This document shows, one piece after another, positions 16,417 through 24,303 of a stretch of 32,688 bases of DNA. Below the pieces are notes generated by a model, which was not told the DNA's origin, ran no database searches, and saw nothing but the letters and a program-made list of their open reading frames with translations. The position numbers and the translations under genes were made by a program. This stretch comes from Naasia sp. (GTDB lineage: Bacteria > Actinomycetota > Actinomycetes > Actinomycetales > Microbacteriaceae), in the NCBI GenBank assembly GCA_025463675.1, contig JAODAX010000076.1, forward strand, positions 1 through 32,688. Direction: 5' to 3'. How positions within the stretch are numbered: the stretch's first letter is position 1; every line of letters starts with the position of its first letter.

Positions 16417-16743
16417 ATGCCCTCACTCCCCATCCGACTGGCCGAAACCCTCACCAACTTCGGCGCGAAGGCCGTCTACGGCGAGGCCTATGAGGCCGAT
16501 GGCGTGCGCATCGTGCCCGTCGCTCTGCTCTGGTACGGCTTCGGCGGCGGCAGCGACGCCGGCGACGACGGTGCCGCGGGCGGCGGTGGCGGCGGTGCCA
16601 CCATCCCGGTCGGCGCCTACGTCACACGCGGCGGCGACGTGCGCTTCGAGCCGAACGTGATCGCGCTGCTAGGCGTCGCCATCCCCGCGATCTGGGTGAC
16701 GGGTCGCGCCCTCGCCCGAGTGATCCGCGCCCTCAAGAAGTAG
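16417..16743 (+). CDS. GerW/YtfJ-family protein
   Basis: A 108-aa protein. The core YGEAYEADGVRIVPVALLWYGFGGGSD (about residues 23-49) matches the GerW (sporulation protein YtfJ) family pattern of a beta-strand 'GVxIxPV' followed by a G-rich FGFGGG turn. A Gly-rich loop and GGDVRFEPN come next, then a hydrophobic C-terminal helix (VIALLGVAIPAIWVTGRALARVI, about residues 82-104). In Bacillus the family is linked to spore germination, but many non-sporulating actinobacteria carry it, so its role here is unknown. The ATG follows a TAGGGT box by 7 nt. The gene converges on the monooxygenase gene across a palindromic element. Confidence 0.72.
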   Translation: MPSLPIRLAETLTNFGAKAVYGEAYEADGVRIVPVALLWYGFGGGSDAGDDGAAGGGGGGATIPVGAYVTRGGDVRFEPNVIALLGVAIPAIWVTGRALARVIRALKK

Positions 16744-16744
16744 G

Positions 16745-16791
16745 ACGTTCCGGCGCGGAAGGTACGCAACGCCCATTCCGCGCCGGAACGT
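16745..16791. repeat. Palindromic element copy A, between convergent genes
   Basis: A perfect 16-bp inverted repeat: 16745-16760 (ACGTTCCGGCGCGGAA) pairs with 16776-16791 around a 15-nt loop. The arm shares TTCCGGCGCGG with the element at 25894-25947. It starts 1 bp after the GerW-like stop and ends just before the convergent stop at 16797, so it can serve as a bidirectional terminator. Confidence 0.85.
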
Positions 16792-16796
16792 GCACA

Positions 16797-17723
16797 TCAG
16801 CGGAACTGGCGGAGCACCTCCGCGGCGAGCAGCTCCAGGTGATCCTCGTCCGCGACGTCGATGACCTGCAGGTAGACGCGGGCGGCGCCCATCTGCTGGA
16901 AGCGCCCGATGCGGTCGACCACCTCGCTGACGGTGCCGCCCAGGTTGAGGCGGCGCAGCTGGGCCGGGTCCGCGCCGATCGCCGCGGCCCGACGCTGAAA
17001 CTCCTGCTCGGTGCGGCCCACCACGGTCGGCTGGGCGACCGAGTAGCGCAGGCCGTCGGCGGGACGGCCGATCGCGTCCGCCGCGGCGCGCACCCGGCCG
17101 AAGGCCGCCATCACCTTCTCCTCGTCGACGAAGCCGATATTGTACTCGGTCGCGTACTTCGCGGCCAGCTCCGGGGTGCGCTTGGGCCCGCCGCCGCCGA
17201 CGATGACCGGTACTCGGCTCTGCACGGGCTTCGGCGAAGCGGGGGAGTCGGTGAGCGTGTAGTGCTCGCCGGCGAAGTCGAACGCGCGTCCCGGTGGCGT
17301 CGACCACAGTCCGGTCACGATCTGTAGCTGCTCCTCGAGCAGCCCGAAGCGCTTCTCTGGGAAGGGGATGCCGTACGCGGCGTGCTCCTCGGCGTACCAG
17401 CCGGTGCCGAGACCCAACTCGGCGCGGCCGCCGGACATCTGGTCGACCTGCGCGACCTGGATGGCCAGCACGCCGGGGTAGCGGTAGGTGACGCTCGACA
17501 CGAGCGTGCCGAGCCGCAGGCGTGAGGTCTCCCGGGCGAAGCCGGCGAGCGTCGTCCACGCGTCGGTCGGGCCGGGCTCGCCGGAGAAGAAGTCGCCCAT
17601 CTTCAGGTAGTGGTCGCTGCGGAACCAGCCGTCGAAGCCGAGCCGCTCGGCGGTCTGGGCGCTGCGCAGCAGGGCGTCGTAGCTGTAGCCCTGCTGGGGC
17701 TCGGTGAAGACGCAGAATTCCAC
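16797..17723 (-). CDS. LLM-class flavin/F420-dependent oxidoreductase
   Basis: A 308-aa TIM-barrel protein of the bacterial luciferase-like monooxygenase superfamily, using FMNH2 or F420H2. Characteristic segments are AERLGFDGWFRSDHYLKMG (about residues 27-45), TSRLRLGTLVSSVTYRYPGVLA, GGRAELGLGTGWYAEEHAAYGIPFP and VPVIVGGGGPKRTPELAAKYATEYN. The end (GAARVYLQVIDVADEDHLELLAAEVL) is usual for the TIGR03560-like subgroup. The GTG at 17723 follows TAGGGT by 6 nt, with no Shine-Dalgarno. The gene is monocistronic and divergent from the TPP riboswitch. Substrate unknown; F420 use is likely in an actinobacterium but is not shown by the sequence. Confidence 0.87.
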   Translation of the reverse strand: MEFCVFTEPQQGYSYDALLRSAQTAERLGFDGWFRSDHYLKMGDFFSGEPGPTDAWTTLAGFARETSRLRLGTLVSSVTYRYPGVLAIQVAQVDQMSGGRAELGLGTGWYAEEHAAYGIPFPEKRFGLLEEQLQIVTGLWSTPPGRAFDFAGEHYTLTDSPASPKPVQSRVPVIVGGGGPKRTPELAAKYATEYNIGFVDEEKVMAAFGRVRAAADAIGRPADGLRYSVAQPTVVGRTEQEFQRRAAAIGADPAQLRRLNLGGTVSEVVDRIGRFQQMGAARVYLQVIDVADEDHLELLAAEVLRQFR

Positions 17724-17729
17724 GGATTC

Positions 17730-17735
17730 ACCCTA
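17730..17735 (-). promoter_or_regulatory. -10 box, leaderless start of the LLM oxidoreductase gene
   Basis: TAGGGT on the minus strand, 6 nt before the GTG at 17723. Confidence 0.5.
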
Positions 17736-17771
17736 CGCGGCGCCGTCGAGGCGGCCGGCCGGCGTGGGTAG

Positions 17772-17777
17772 TAGCAT
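17772..17777 (+). promoter_or_regulatory. Candidate -10 box for the TPP-controlled operon
   Basis: TAGCAT lies about 6-10 nt before the 5' end of the predicted riboswitch, where a transcription start would be expected. No convincing -35 box. Confidence 0.4.
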
Positions 17778-17782
17778 CGGCG

Positions 17783-17878
<96 letters not shown>

Positions 17879-17884
17879 CCATCC

Positions 17885-17915
17885 CGTGCCCTCTTTTCCT
17901 CGTCGAAAGGGCACG
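17885..17915 (+). promoter_or_regulatory. Hairpin that can sequester the ykoE ribosome-binding site
   Basis: CGTGCCCT (17885-17892) pairs perfectly with AGGGCACG (17908-17915). The right arm contains most of the GAAAGGG ribosome-binding site of ykoE (17905-17911). This is a likely expression platform, giving translational control by TPP; the switching mechanism is inferred. Confidence 0.55.
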
Positions 17916-17919
17916 AAAC

Positions 17920-18543
17920 GTGACCATCACCGCACCCTCCACTCCTTCTCCGACCGCGCGCCGCTTCCGGTGGCGTGTGGTCGACATCGTCGTCGCCGCC
18001 GTCCTCGGCGTGGCCGCCGGTGTCGTCTTCCTCGCCTGGAACTTCGGCTACGAGGCGCCCGGCTCCTTGCTCAAGCTGGCGCTCCCGGGGTCCCAGGGAC
18101 TCCTGAACGGCATCTGGCTGTTCGCCGGCGTCCTCGGCGGCATCATCATCCGCAAGCCGGGCGCCGCGCTGTTCACCGAGATCGTCGCCGCAGCCGTCTC
18201 GGCCCTGATCGGCAACCAGTGGGGCGGGTTCCTCACCCTCGAGGCGGGCCTCGTGCAGGGCCTGGGAGCCGAGCTCGTGCTCGCCGTGTTCCTGTACCGT
18301 CGCTTCGGGCTGCCGGTCGCGCTGCTGGCGGGAGCCGCGGCGGGCCTGTTCGGCGCGGTGAACGACCTGTTCCTCTGGTACCCGGGTGCCGACACGACGT
18401 TCGCCGTCGTCTATGTGGCCACGTCGATCGTGTCCGGCGCCGTCCTCGCCGGCCTCCTCTCCTGGGTGCTCGCCCGTGGCATCGCCCGGACCGGAGCTCT
18501 CGACCGGTTCGCCGCCGGCCGCGAGGGCGCCGCCCGGGCGTGA
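17920..18543 (+). CDS. ykoE: ECF transporter substrate-binding component (thiamine/HMP), YkoE family
   Basis: A 207-aa membrane S-component that binds thiamine or its hydroxymethylpyrimidine precursor. Hydrophobic helices include VVDIVVAAVLGVAAGVVFLAW, LLNGIWLFAGVLGGIII, ALFTEIVAAAVSALIGNQWGG and GAVLAGLLSWVLARGIA. The NFGYEAPG and FTEIVAAAVSALIGNQWGG segments are family hallmarks. An in-frame ATG at 17857 lies inside the conserved riboswitch core and is rejected; GTG at 17920, after GAAAGGG, is the start. The stop overlaps ykoD by 4 bp. Expression is expected to fall when cytoplasmic TPP is high. Confidence 0.9.
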   Translation: MTITAPSTPSPTARRFRWRVVDIVVAAVLGVAAGVVFLAWNFGYEAPGSLLKLALPGSQGLLNGIWLFAGVLGGIIIRKPGAALFTEIVAAAVSALIGNQWGGFLTLEAGLVQGLGAELVLAVFLYRRFGLPVALLAGAAAGLFGAVNDLFLWYPGADTTFAVVYVATSIVSGAVLAGLLSWVLARGIARTGALDRFAAGREGAARA

Positions 18544-20006
18544 TCCGCGTCATGCCCGCCGCCGTCCGGGCGGAGGGGTGGGGGTGGCGTCACGCGTCGC
18601 GCCGCGCCTTCGCCGTGCGTGGCCTCGACCTCGAGATCCGTGCGGGGGAGCGGGTCCTGCTCCTCGGCTCGTCCGGGGCGGGCAAGTCGACCGTGCTGGC
18701 CGGGCTCGCAGGAGTGCTCGGCGGCAGCGAGGAGGGCGACGCGGAGGGCCGTCTGCTGCTCGACGGCGCACCGGCCGGCACCCGGCGCGGCCGCGCCGGA
18801 CTGGTGCTGCAGGACCCGGAGTCGAGTGTCGTTCTCGCCCGGGTCGGCGACGACGTCGCCTTCGGCTGCGAGAACCTGGGCGTCCCGCGCGACGAGATCC
18901 GGCGGCGGGTCGGTGAGGCACTCGACGCGGTGGGGCTCCACGTCCCGCTCGACGCGTCCACCGCCCGCCTGTCGGGTGGGCAGAAGCAGCGGCTCGCGCT
19001 TGCCGGGGTGCTCGCGATGCGCCCCGGGCTCGTCCTGCTCGACGAGCCGACCGCGAACCTCGATCCGGACGGCGTGCGCGAGGTGCGCGACGCCGTCGGG
19101 CGGATGATCGAGCGGACCGGTGCGACGCTCGTCGTGGTCGAGCACCGCACGGCGGTGTGGGCGGATCTCGTGGATCGGGTCGTCGTGCTGGAGCCGGGCG
19201 GGGGCGTCAGCGCGGACGGCGATCCGGCGACGGTGTTCGCCACCGCCGGCGACGCGCTCGCCGCGCGCGGCGTGTGGGTGCCCGGACGACCTGTGGACCT
19301 GCCGCACCGGCGCCCGCCGCGCCCAGGCGAGCCTCTGCTGCGCACCGCGAGTTTGCAGCCGGGCCGAGGGCGCACGCCGGTCGGCCTCCCGGTGGACCGC
19401 GAGATCCGTGGCGCGTCCGCGCTCGCCGTGGCCGGCCGGAACGGGGTGGGCAAGTCCACTTTCGGCCTCACCCTGGCCGGGCTCCTGCCGCCGGTCGCCG
19501 GGACGGTCGGTGCCCTGCCGCCGCTCGCCCGAGGGCTCGGCCCGGAGCCCGCTCGGTGGCGCTCGACTGAGCTCCTCACCCGCATCGGCGCGGTGTTCCA
19601 GCAGCCGGAGCACCAGTTCCTCGCTGCCGACGTGGCGGGCGAGCTCGCGATCGGGCCCCGCGCGATCGGCGCAGCCCCCGCCGACATCGAGGCGCGGGTC
19701 GACGAGCTGCTGGAGCGGCTGCGGCTCACCCGGCTGGCGGCCGCGAACCCGTTCACCCTGTCCGGCGGGGAGAAGCGCCGGCTTTCCGTTGCCACCGCCC
19801 TCGCCACGCGACCTGCCCTGGTGGTGCTCGATGAGCCGACGTTCGGGCAGGACGCCGTGACCTGGCGCGAGCTGGTGCTGCTGGTGCGGGAGCTGATCGA
19901 CGCCGGCGCCGGGGTCGTCGCGGTGACGCACGACTCGGACTTCGCCGACGGCATCGACGCCGACCGACTCGTCCTCGCCGCGCAGCCGGCGGGACACGCA
20001 CGATGA
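18540..20006 (+). CDS. ykoD: ECF transporter duplicated ATPase, YkoD family
   Basis: A 488-aa protein with two ABC ATPase domains in tandem, powering the YkoE/YkoC complex. Domain 1: Walker A LLGSSGAGKST (Lys49), Q-loop region VLQDPESSVVLARVGDDVAFG, signature LSGGQKQRLALAG (about residue 143), Walker B LVLLDEPTANLDPDG, and switch His in VVEHR. Domain 2: Walker A VAGRNGVGKST (about residue 300), VFQQPEHQFLAADVAGELAIG, signature LSGGEKRRLSVAT, Walker B LVVLDEPTFGQD, and VTHDSDF. Both sites look competent. The GTG overlaps the ykoE stop and the stop overlaps the ykoC ATG, 4 bp each. Confidence 0.92.
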   Translation: MIRVMPAAVRAEGWGWRHASRRAFAVRGLDLEIRAGERVLLLGSSGAGKSTVLAGLAGVLGGSEEGDAEGRLLLDGAPAGTRRGRAGLVLQDPESSVVLARVGDDVAFGCENLGVPRDEIRRRVGEALDAVGLHVPLDASTARLSGGQKQRLALAGVLAMRPGLVLLDEPTANLDPDGVREVRDAVGRMIERTGATLVVVEHRTAVWADLVDRVVVLEPGGGVSADGDPATVFATAGDALAARGVWVPGRPVDLPHRRPPRPGEPLLRTASLQPGRGRTPVGLPVDREIRGASALAVAGRNGVGKSTFGLTLAGLLPPVAGTVGALPPLARGLGPEPARWRSTELLTRIGAVFQQPEHQFLAADVAGELAIGPRAIGAAPADIEARVDELLERLRLTRLAAANPFTLSGGEKRRLSVATALATRPALVVLDEPTFGQDAVTWRELVLLVRELIDAGAGVVAVTHDSDFADGIDADRLVLAAQPAGHAR

Positions 20007-20842
20007 CGGCGGCCACCGGCAGGACGGGCACCCCGCCCGGCGCGAGCGGAACCCCGACGGGCCGCCCTCCGGGAGGCGCGGTCGCCGCCGCGGTGCGGGG
20101 CGCCAACCCGATCGCGAAGCTTGCCGCGTCCGCCGTCCTCGCGATCGCCCTCGTGTTCTCGCTCGATGTGGTGTCCGCCTCGGTGGCCCTCGCGCTCGAA
20201 CTACTGCTGCTGCCGTTCGCCGGCCTGGACGGGCGCACCTTCTGGCGCCGCACCCTCCCCATCTGGGCGGCGGCGCCGTTCGCCGGGCTCACCATCCTGC
20301 TCTACGGCCGGTCGTCGGGGACGGTCCACATCGAGTGGCTCCTCGTGCGCATCTCGGACGGATCGATGGAGCTCGCGCTCGCGACGATGCTGCGCATCCT
20401 CGCGATCGCGCTGCCCGCCGTCGTGCTCTTCGCAACGGTGGACCCAACCGACTTCGCGGACGGCCTCGCCCAGCTGCTGCGCCTGCCCGCCCGCTTCGTC
20501 CTCGGCGCCCTCGCCGGTCTGCGCCTGCTCGACCTCTTCGGGGACGACTGGCGCGCGCTTGCCCTCGCCCGCCGGGCTCGCGGGGTCGGCGATGCGGGGC
20601 GGGTGCGGGGCTTCTTCGGCCAGGCGTTCGCCCTGCTCGTGCTCGCCATCCGCCGTGGCAGCACGCTCGCCACCGCGATGGAGGCGCGAGCCTTCGGCGC
20701 CCCCGGGCCCCGGACCTGGGCGCGCCGGTCACGGTTGAGCCGGGCGGATGCGCTATTGGTCGCGGCAGCAGCGGGCATCGCCGTCACGGCGGTCGGTGCC
20801 GCGGTGGCCCTCGGGGAGTGGGCGTTCCTCGGTGGCCGGTGA
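20003..20842 (+). CDS. ykoC: ECF transporter transmembrane (T) component, YkoC family
   Basis: A 279-aa energy-coupling membrane protein. After a Gly/Pro-rich N-terminus, a GANPIAKLAASAVLAIALVFSL start leads to the membrane helices. The two coupling-helix motifs that contact the ATPases are visible as ARRARGVG and AMEARAFGAPG (Ala-Arg-Gly-type motifs), about 40 residues apart. It completes ykoE-ykoD-ykoC; the thiamine-binding YkoF of Bacillus is absent from the window. The ATG overlaps the ykoD stop by 4 bp, and the stop lies inside the next coding region. Confidence 0.9.
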   Translation: MTAATGRTGTPPGASGTPTGRPPGGAVAAAVRGANPIAKLAASAVLAIALVFSLDVVSASVALALELLLLPFAGLDGRTFWRRTLPIWAAAPFAGLTILLYGRSSGTVHIEWLLVRISDGSMELALATMLRILAIALPAVVLFATVDPTDFADGLAQLLRLPARFVLGALAGLRLLDLFGDDWRALALARRARGVGDAGRVRGFFGQAFALLVLAIRRGSTLATAMEARAFGAPGPRTWARRSRLSRADALLVAAAAGIAVTAVGAAVALGEWAFLGGR

Positions 20843-21545
20843 CGGTGACCGCCGCGGGGCTGCCGTCGAGGCGATCGTGGCCGCGGCCCTCGCCCGCGCC
20901 TCCCGACCGGTGGTGCTCGTCGACGGGCGCAGCGGCTCCGGCAAGACGAGCCTCGCGACGGTGCTCGCGCCGGCTCTGCGCGCGCAGCTCGTGAGCCTGG
21001 ACGACCTGTACCCGGGATGGGACGGCCTGGAGGCCGGCAGCGCCGCGGTCGTCGACATCATCGGGGCGCGCCGCTGGACCCGCTGGGATTGGGCCGCCGG
21101 CCGGCCGGGCGGCGAGCAGCGCATCGATCCGGAACGGCCCCTGGTCGTCGAAGGGTGCGGTGCGCTCAGTCGGCGCAACCGCGAGCTCGCGACGCTCGGG
21201 GTGTGGGTGGACAGCCCCGACGATCTCCGCAAGCGCAGGGCGCTCGCCCGGGACGGTGAGGCATACGCGCGCGAATGGGACCGCTGGGCCGCCCAGGAGG
21301 ACGTCTTCCTCGCGCGCGAGCGGCCGGGGGTCCTCGCTGACGTCATCGTCCGCGAGGACAGCTCAGGCGCGCTCAGGCGGACTCACCGCAGGGTGAGCGT
21401 CTGCACGATCGACGACGCCGAGAAGCCCGCCTGCACCCCGCCACCGGCCACCGTGATCCGGTTGCCGAGCAGCACCGGGAAGATGCCGTGCCGCGCCGTG
21501 GGCATTGGGGTGCTCAGCCGCCACGAGTTCGTCTGCGGGTTGTAG
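20832..21545 (+). CDS. P-loop kinase-like ATP-binding protein at the end of the TPP operon
   Basis: A small-molecule kinase-like protein of the uridine-kinase/NMP-kinase fold. It has Walker A GRSGSGKT at residues 32-39 (Lys38), an acidic pair in VSLDDLYPGWDGLE (Asp57, Asp58) like the substrate-binding site of uridine/AAA-type nucleoside kinases, Walker-B-like RPLVVEGCGALS (about 103-113), and a lid-like Arg-rich helix DDLRKRRALARDGE. Relatives end shortly after LADVIV (about residue 175). Here the frame continues for another 60 or so residues to 21545, antisense to the last 163 bp of the kelch gene, so the original stop may have been lost. GTG at 20832 overlaps ykoC by 11 bp. No known thiamine kinase family is recognised; the operon position suggests a role in salvage. 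Confidence 0.72.
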   Translation: MAGDGDRRGAAVEAIVAAALARASRPVVLVDGRSGSGKTSLATVLAPALRAQLVSLDDLYPGWDGLEAGSAAVVDIIGARRWTRWDWAAGRPGGEQRIDPERPLVVEGCGALSRRNRELATLGVWVDSPDDLRKRRALARDGEAYAREWDRWAAQEDVFLARERPGVLADVIVREDSSGALRRTHRRVSVCTIDDAEKPACTPPPATVIRLPSSTGKMPCRAVGIGVLSRHEFVCGL

Positions 21546-24169
21546 ACGTCCACCCGCGCGTACACCCGCCGAGACGTCGCCCCGGCGCCGGTCTGCGTCT
21601 CGCCGCCGATCACGTACAGCTCGCCGCCGGCGAAGACGGCCTTGCCCATGCCGCCCCGCGCCTGCGGCAGCGGTGCCAGCCCGGAGCCGGCCGTGGCGCT
21701 GGAGCGCCAGGTGTTCGTCGCCGGGTCGTACACCTGGAGGGTGTCGAAGCCGTTGGCGACCGTGTTCCCGTCGCCGCTGCCGGGGCCGCGACCGCCGGCC
21801 ACGAACAGTCGGCTGCCATCCGTCGCCGATGCCGCGTGATTGCGGCCCTGCGGCATCGGGGCGATCTCGGTCCAGGCGTCCGTGGCCGGGTCGTAGCGGG
21901 CGGCGCGGTCCGTCGTGGTGCTGCCGACGATGCCGCCCGCGACGTACACCCTGCCGCCGATCATCGCGGACGAGGTCGAGCCGGCCGCGAACGGCATGTC
22001 CCGGCCCGCTGTCCAGCGGTTGGCGACGGGGTCGTAGATCTGCACCTTCCCGGCGCCCGCGCCGAGTCCGCCGAAGAGGTAGAGCCGCCCGCCGATCACC
22101 TCGGCGGCGGCGTGATGTCCGACGTGCGGGCGGACGGCGAGCCCGCTGCGCCAGATGCCCGTGGCCAGGTCGAGCGCGAGGGTGGCGCTCGAACTCTCGC
22201 CCACCAGGAACACGGTGGAGCCGATCCGGCCGCCCGCCACCTCACCGAGCGCCACCGGCATCGCCGGCCCGCTCTCCCAGCGCGCGGCGAACCGGCCGGC
22301 GTAGGTGGTGGTGGCCAGACTGCCGCCGGTGAGGTAGACGACGTCGCCGATGAGCGCCGCCACGGGGGTCTTCCTGCCGCCCGGAAGGGACGGCAGCTTC
22401 GACCAGGCGTTCGCGGCGGGCGAGTAGGCGGTCACGTCGCTGCTCGCCGTGTTGCCCGGGTTGGTGCCGCCGAGGACCAGGATTTGGCCGTCCCGGACCA
22501 CGGCGACGATGTGGCTGCGCGCCTTGGGCAGGCTCGCCAGCTTCGTCCACGCGTTGGCGGCGGGGTCGAAGCGGTGCACATCCGACTGCAGGCCGGTGTT
22601 CTCGTTCTCGTTGTGCTGACCGCCGATGGCGTAGATGCGGCCGTCGACGGTTGCTGCTGCGAGGTGGTTGCGGGGGTTCGGCAGGCCCGCTCGGCTCGTC
22701 CAGGATGTGCCGCCGTCGAGCTGCAAAACCCAGTGATCCGGCTGATCCGGGTCGGCTGTGCTGCCCGCGACCCGGCTCGTGCCGCCGAAGAAGTGCAGCT
22801 CGCGGCCGACGATCGCGGCGGCCCCCGCTCCGCGCGGCGCGGGAAGCTGCGGGCCGCGGGTGAAGGTGCGGGCGACGGTGTCGAACCGCCAGACGCTGCG
22901 GGTGGCTGGCCCGGGATGGTTGCCCACGTAGCCGCCGAGCAGCCAGATGGTGGTGCCGTCCGCGACGACCGCGGAGTGGGTCAGGTGCTCGGGCAGCTCG
23001 GGCAGCCGGCTCCAGGTGTTGGTCCCGGGATCGAAGACGTCGCTGCGGGCCGTCGTGGTGGTCCCGGAGTGGAAGCCGCCGAAGACGTAGAGCTTGCCAC
23101 CCACGGCCGCGCCCTGACCCTCCGACCGGGCGATGGGTGATGCCGCGCGCGAATCCCAGGCGAAGAGGGAGGTGTCGCCGGTGGCAGGCGGCGGCGGTTG
23201 GCTGCCACTCGGCGGGATGATGGTCATCGCCGCGATGGAGGGCTGATCGACGCTCGCGCTGAAGGCGATGTCAAGGCGACCATCGGTGACGGGGACGGCG
23301 AAGGTCCGCGTCGTGGCCGTCATCGCGCCGACGGCGGCGAAGATGTCGAAGTTCGACAGCTCCACCGGGCCGGCTTCGACGTTGACGCTGAACACGCGCC
23401 TCCCGGCGCCGCCCGGCCCGCCGCCGGTCGCCCCGTGGTACAGCTCGGCGAAGTGCAGCGCGACGGAGTACGTGCCGGCGACCGGGGCCGGGAGCGAGTA
23501 GGTGAAGCCGCCGCGGTTCACGGTGGCGCTCCGCTCATCGAGGTAGACGGCATCCTCTGTGGTGCCGGCGATCGCCGTGACCTTCACGTTCCGGTACGAC
23601 TTGCCACCGGTGAAGTCCGAGTCGGCGGCCCAGCCGGTGCCGCCCGTCGTGGCCGCGGGCCCGCCGGCGTTGATCCGGATCGTCGTGGCGGGCGTCGGTG
23701 CCGGGGTGTCGGGCACGTTGTCGATGGTGAAGTGGGAGTCGCCGGTCACGCTGTCGCCGTCGGTGTAGGTGACCCGCACGCTCACGGAATGCGGGCCGTC
23801 GGGAAGCGCCTTCGTGTCGAAGGCGTTGGCGGCGCTCGCGGATCCACCGGCGAAGTCGTAGGGCGCCTCGCGCTCCACCTGCCGTGGTGCGCCCGTCAGC
23901 TGCGGATTGTCCAGCCAGAACTCGACCGCCCGGATATCCGGATTCGCGGCGAGGAAGATGTAGGCGTTGCCGCTCACGGTGGCCCCGCCCAGGGAGCCGG
24001 ACGGGCTGCGACCGGGGGAGGCGCTCAGCTGGACCGGCGGAGCGTCGCCCTCATGGGCGGCCGCGGCGAGCGGGGTCACCGCCGGGAGGGCGAGCGCCAG
24101 CAGCAGCGCACAGCCGGCGGCCACGATGCGGCGGACGGGCGCGACGGAAGCGGGAACCTGCAACGTCAT
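21383..24169 (-). CDS. Secreted malectin-domain protein with about twelve kelch repeats
   Basis: A 928-aa exported protein. A signal peptide covers residues 1 to about 38 (RR followed by AAGCALLLALALPAVTPLAAAA). Next come a beta-rich Ig/cadherin-like domain (SASAANAFDTKALPDGPHSV) and a malectin-like carbohydrate-binding domain (about residues 150-310; INAGGPAATTGGTGWAADSDF ... YSVALHFAELYHG). About twelve kelch units with the diagnostic double glycine follow (LYVFGG, IWLLGG, LHFFGG, IYAIGG, ILVLGG, VYLTGG, then LYLFGG, VYVAGG, LFVAGG, LYVIGG, ITVAGG and one degenerate), enough for two six-bladed propellers. There is no LPXTG or membrane anchor, so it is probably secreted. AGGAGAC precedes the ATG at 24169, and TTGACG/TACTGT promoter-like boxes lie 80-110 bp upstream. 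Ligand unknown, likely polysaccharide. Confidence 0.85.
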   Translation of the reverse strand: MTLQVPASVAPVRRIVAAGCALLLALALPAVTPLAAAAHEGDAPPVQLSASPGRSPSGSLGGATVSGNAYIFLAANPDIRAVEFWLDNPQLTGAPRQVEREAPYDFAGGSASAANAFDTKALPDGPHSVSVRVTYTDGDSVTGDSHFTIDNVPDTPAPTPATTIRINAGGPAATTGGTGWAADSDFTGGKSYRNVKVTAIAGTTEDAVYLDERSATVNRGGFTYSLPAPVAGTYSVALHFAELYHGATGGGPGGAGRRVFSVNVEAGPVELSNFDIFAAVGAMTATTRTFAVPVTDGRLDIAFSASVDQPSIAAMTIIPPSGSQPPPPATGDTSLFAWDSRAASPIARSEGQGAAVGGKLYVFGGFHSGTTTTARSDVFDPGTNTWSRLPELPEHLTHSAVVADGTTIWLLGGYVGNHPGPATRSVWRFDTVARTFTRGPQLPAPRGAGAAAIVGRELHFFGGTSRVAGSTADPDQPDHWVLQLDGGTSWTSRAGLPNPRNHLAAATVDGRIYAIGGQHNENENTGLQSDVHRFDPAANAWTKLASLPKARSHIVAVVRDGQILVLGGTNPGNTASSDVTAYSPAANAWSKLPSLPGGRKTPVAALIGDVVYLTGGSLATTTYAGRFAARWESGPAMPVALGEVAGGRIGSTVFLVGESSSATLALDLATGIWRSGLAVRPHVGHHAAAEVIGGRLYLFGGLGAGAGKVQIYDPVANRWTAGRDMPFAAGSTSSAMIGGRVYVAGGIVGSTTTDRAARYDPATDAWTEIAPMPQGRNHAASATDGSRLFVAGGRGPGSGDGNTVANGFDTLQVYDPATNTWRSSATAGSGLAPLPQARGGMGKAVFAGGELYVIGGETQTGAGATSRRVYARVDVYNPQTNSWRLSTPMPTARHGIFPVLLGNRITVAGGGVQAGFSASSIVQTLTLR

Positions 24170-24250
24170 CGGTGTCTCCTGGGGTGGGAGAAAACGGGTC
24201 CGGGTCCGCATCCGGAGGGTGCGAACAGGGCGTTCCGAATCCGTCCGCGA

Positions 24251-24281
24251 ACAGTACCGCGCGCGGCGGGGGCGGCGTCAA
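24251..24281 (-). promoter_or_regulatory. Sigma-70-like promoter of the kelch gene
   Basis: On the minus strand, TTGACG (24281-24276) and TACTGT (24256-24251) are separated by 19 bp, leaving a leader of about 75 nt that ends in the AGGAGAC ribosome-binding site. Confidence 0.45.
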
Positions 24282-24303
24282 GATCCCGCCGCCCAGCTGA
24301 TCG

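Noticed and set aside
18411-19997. Long minus-strand open frame opposite ykoD
   Set aside because: Antisense to two complete ABC ATPase domains; low-complexity composition and no start signal.
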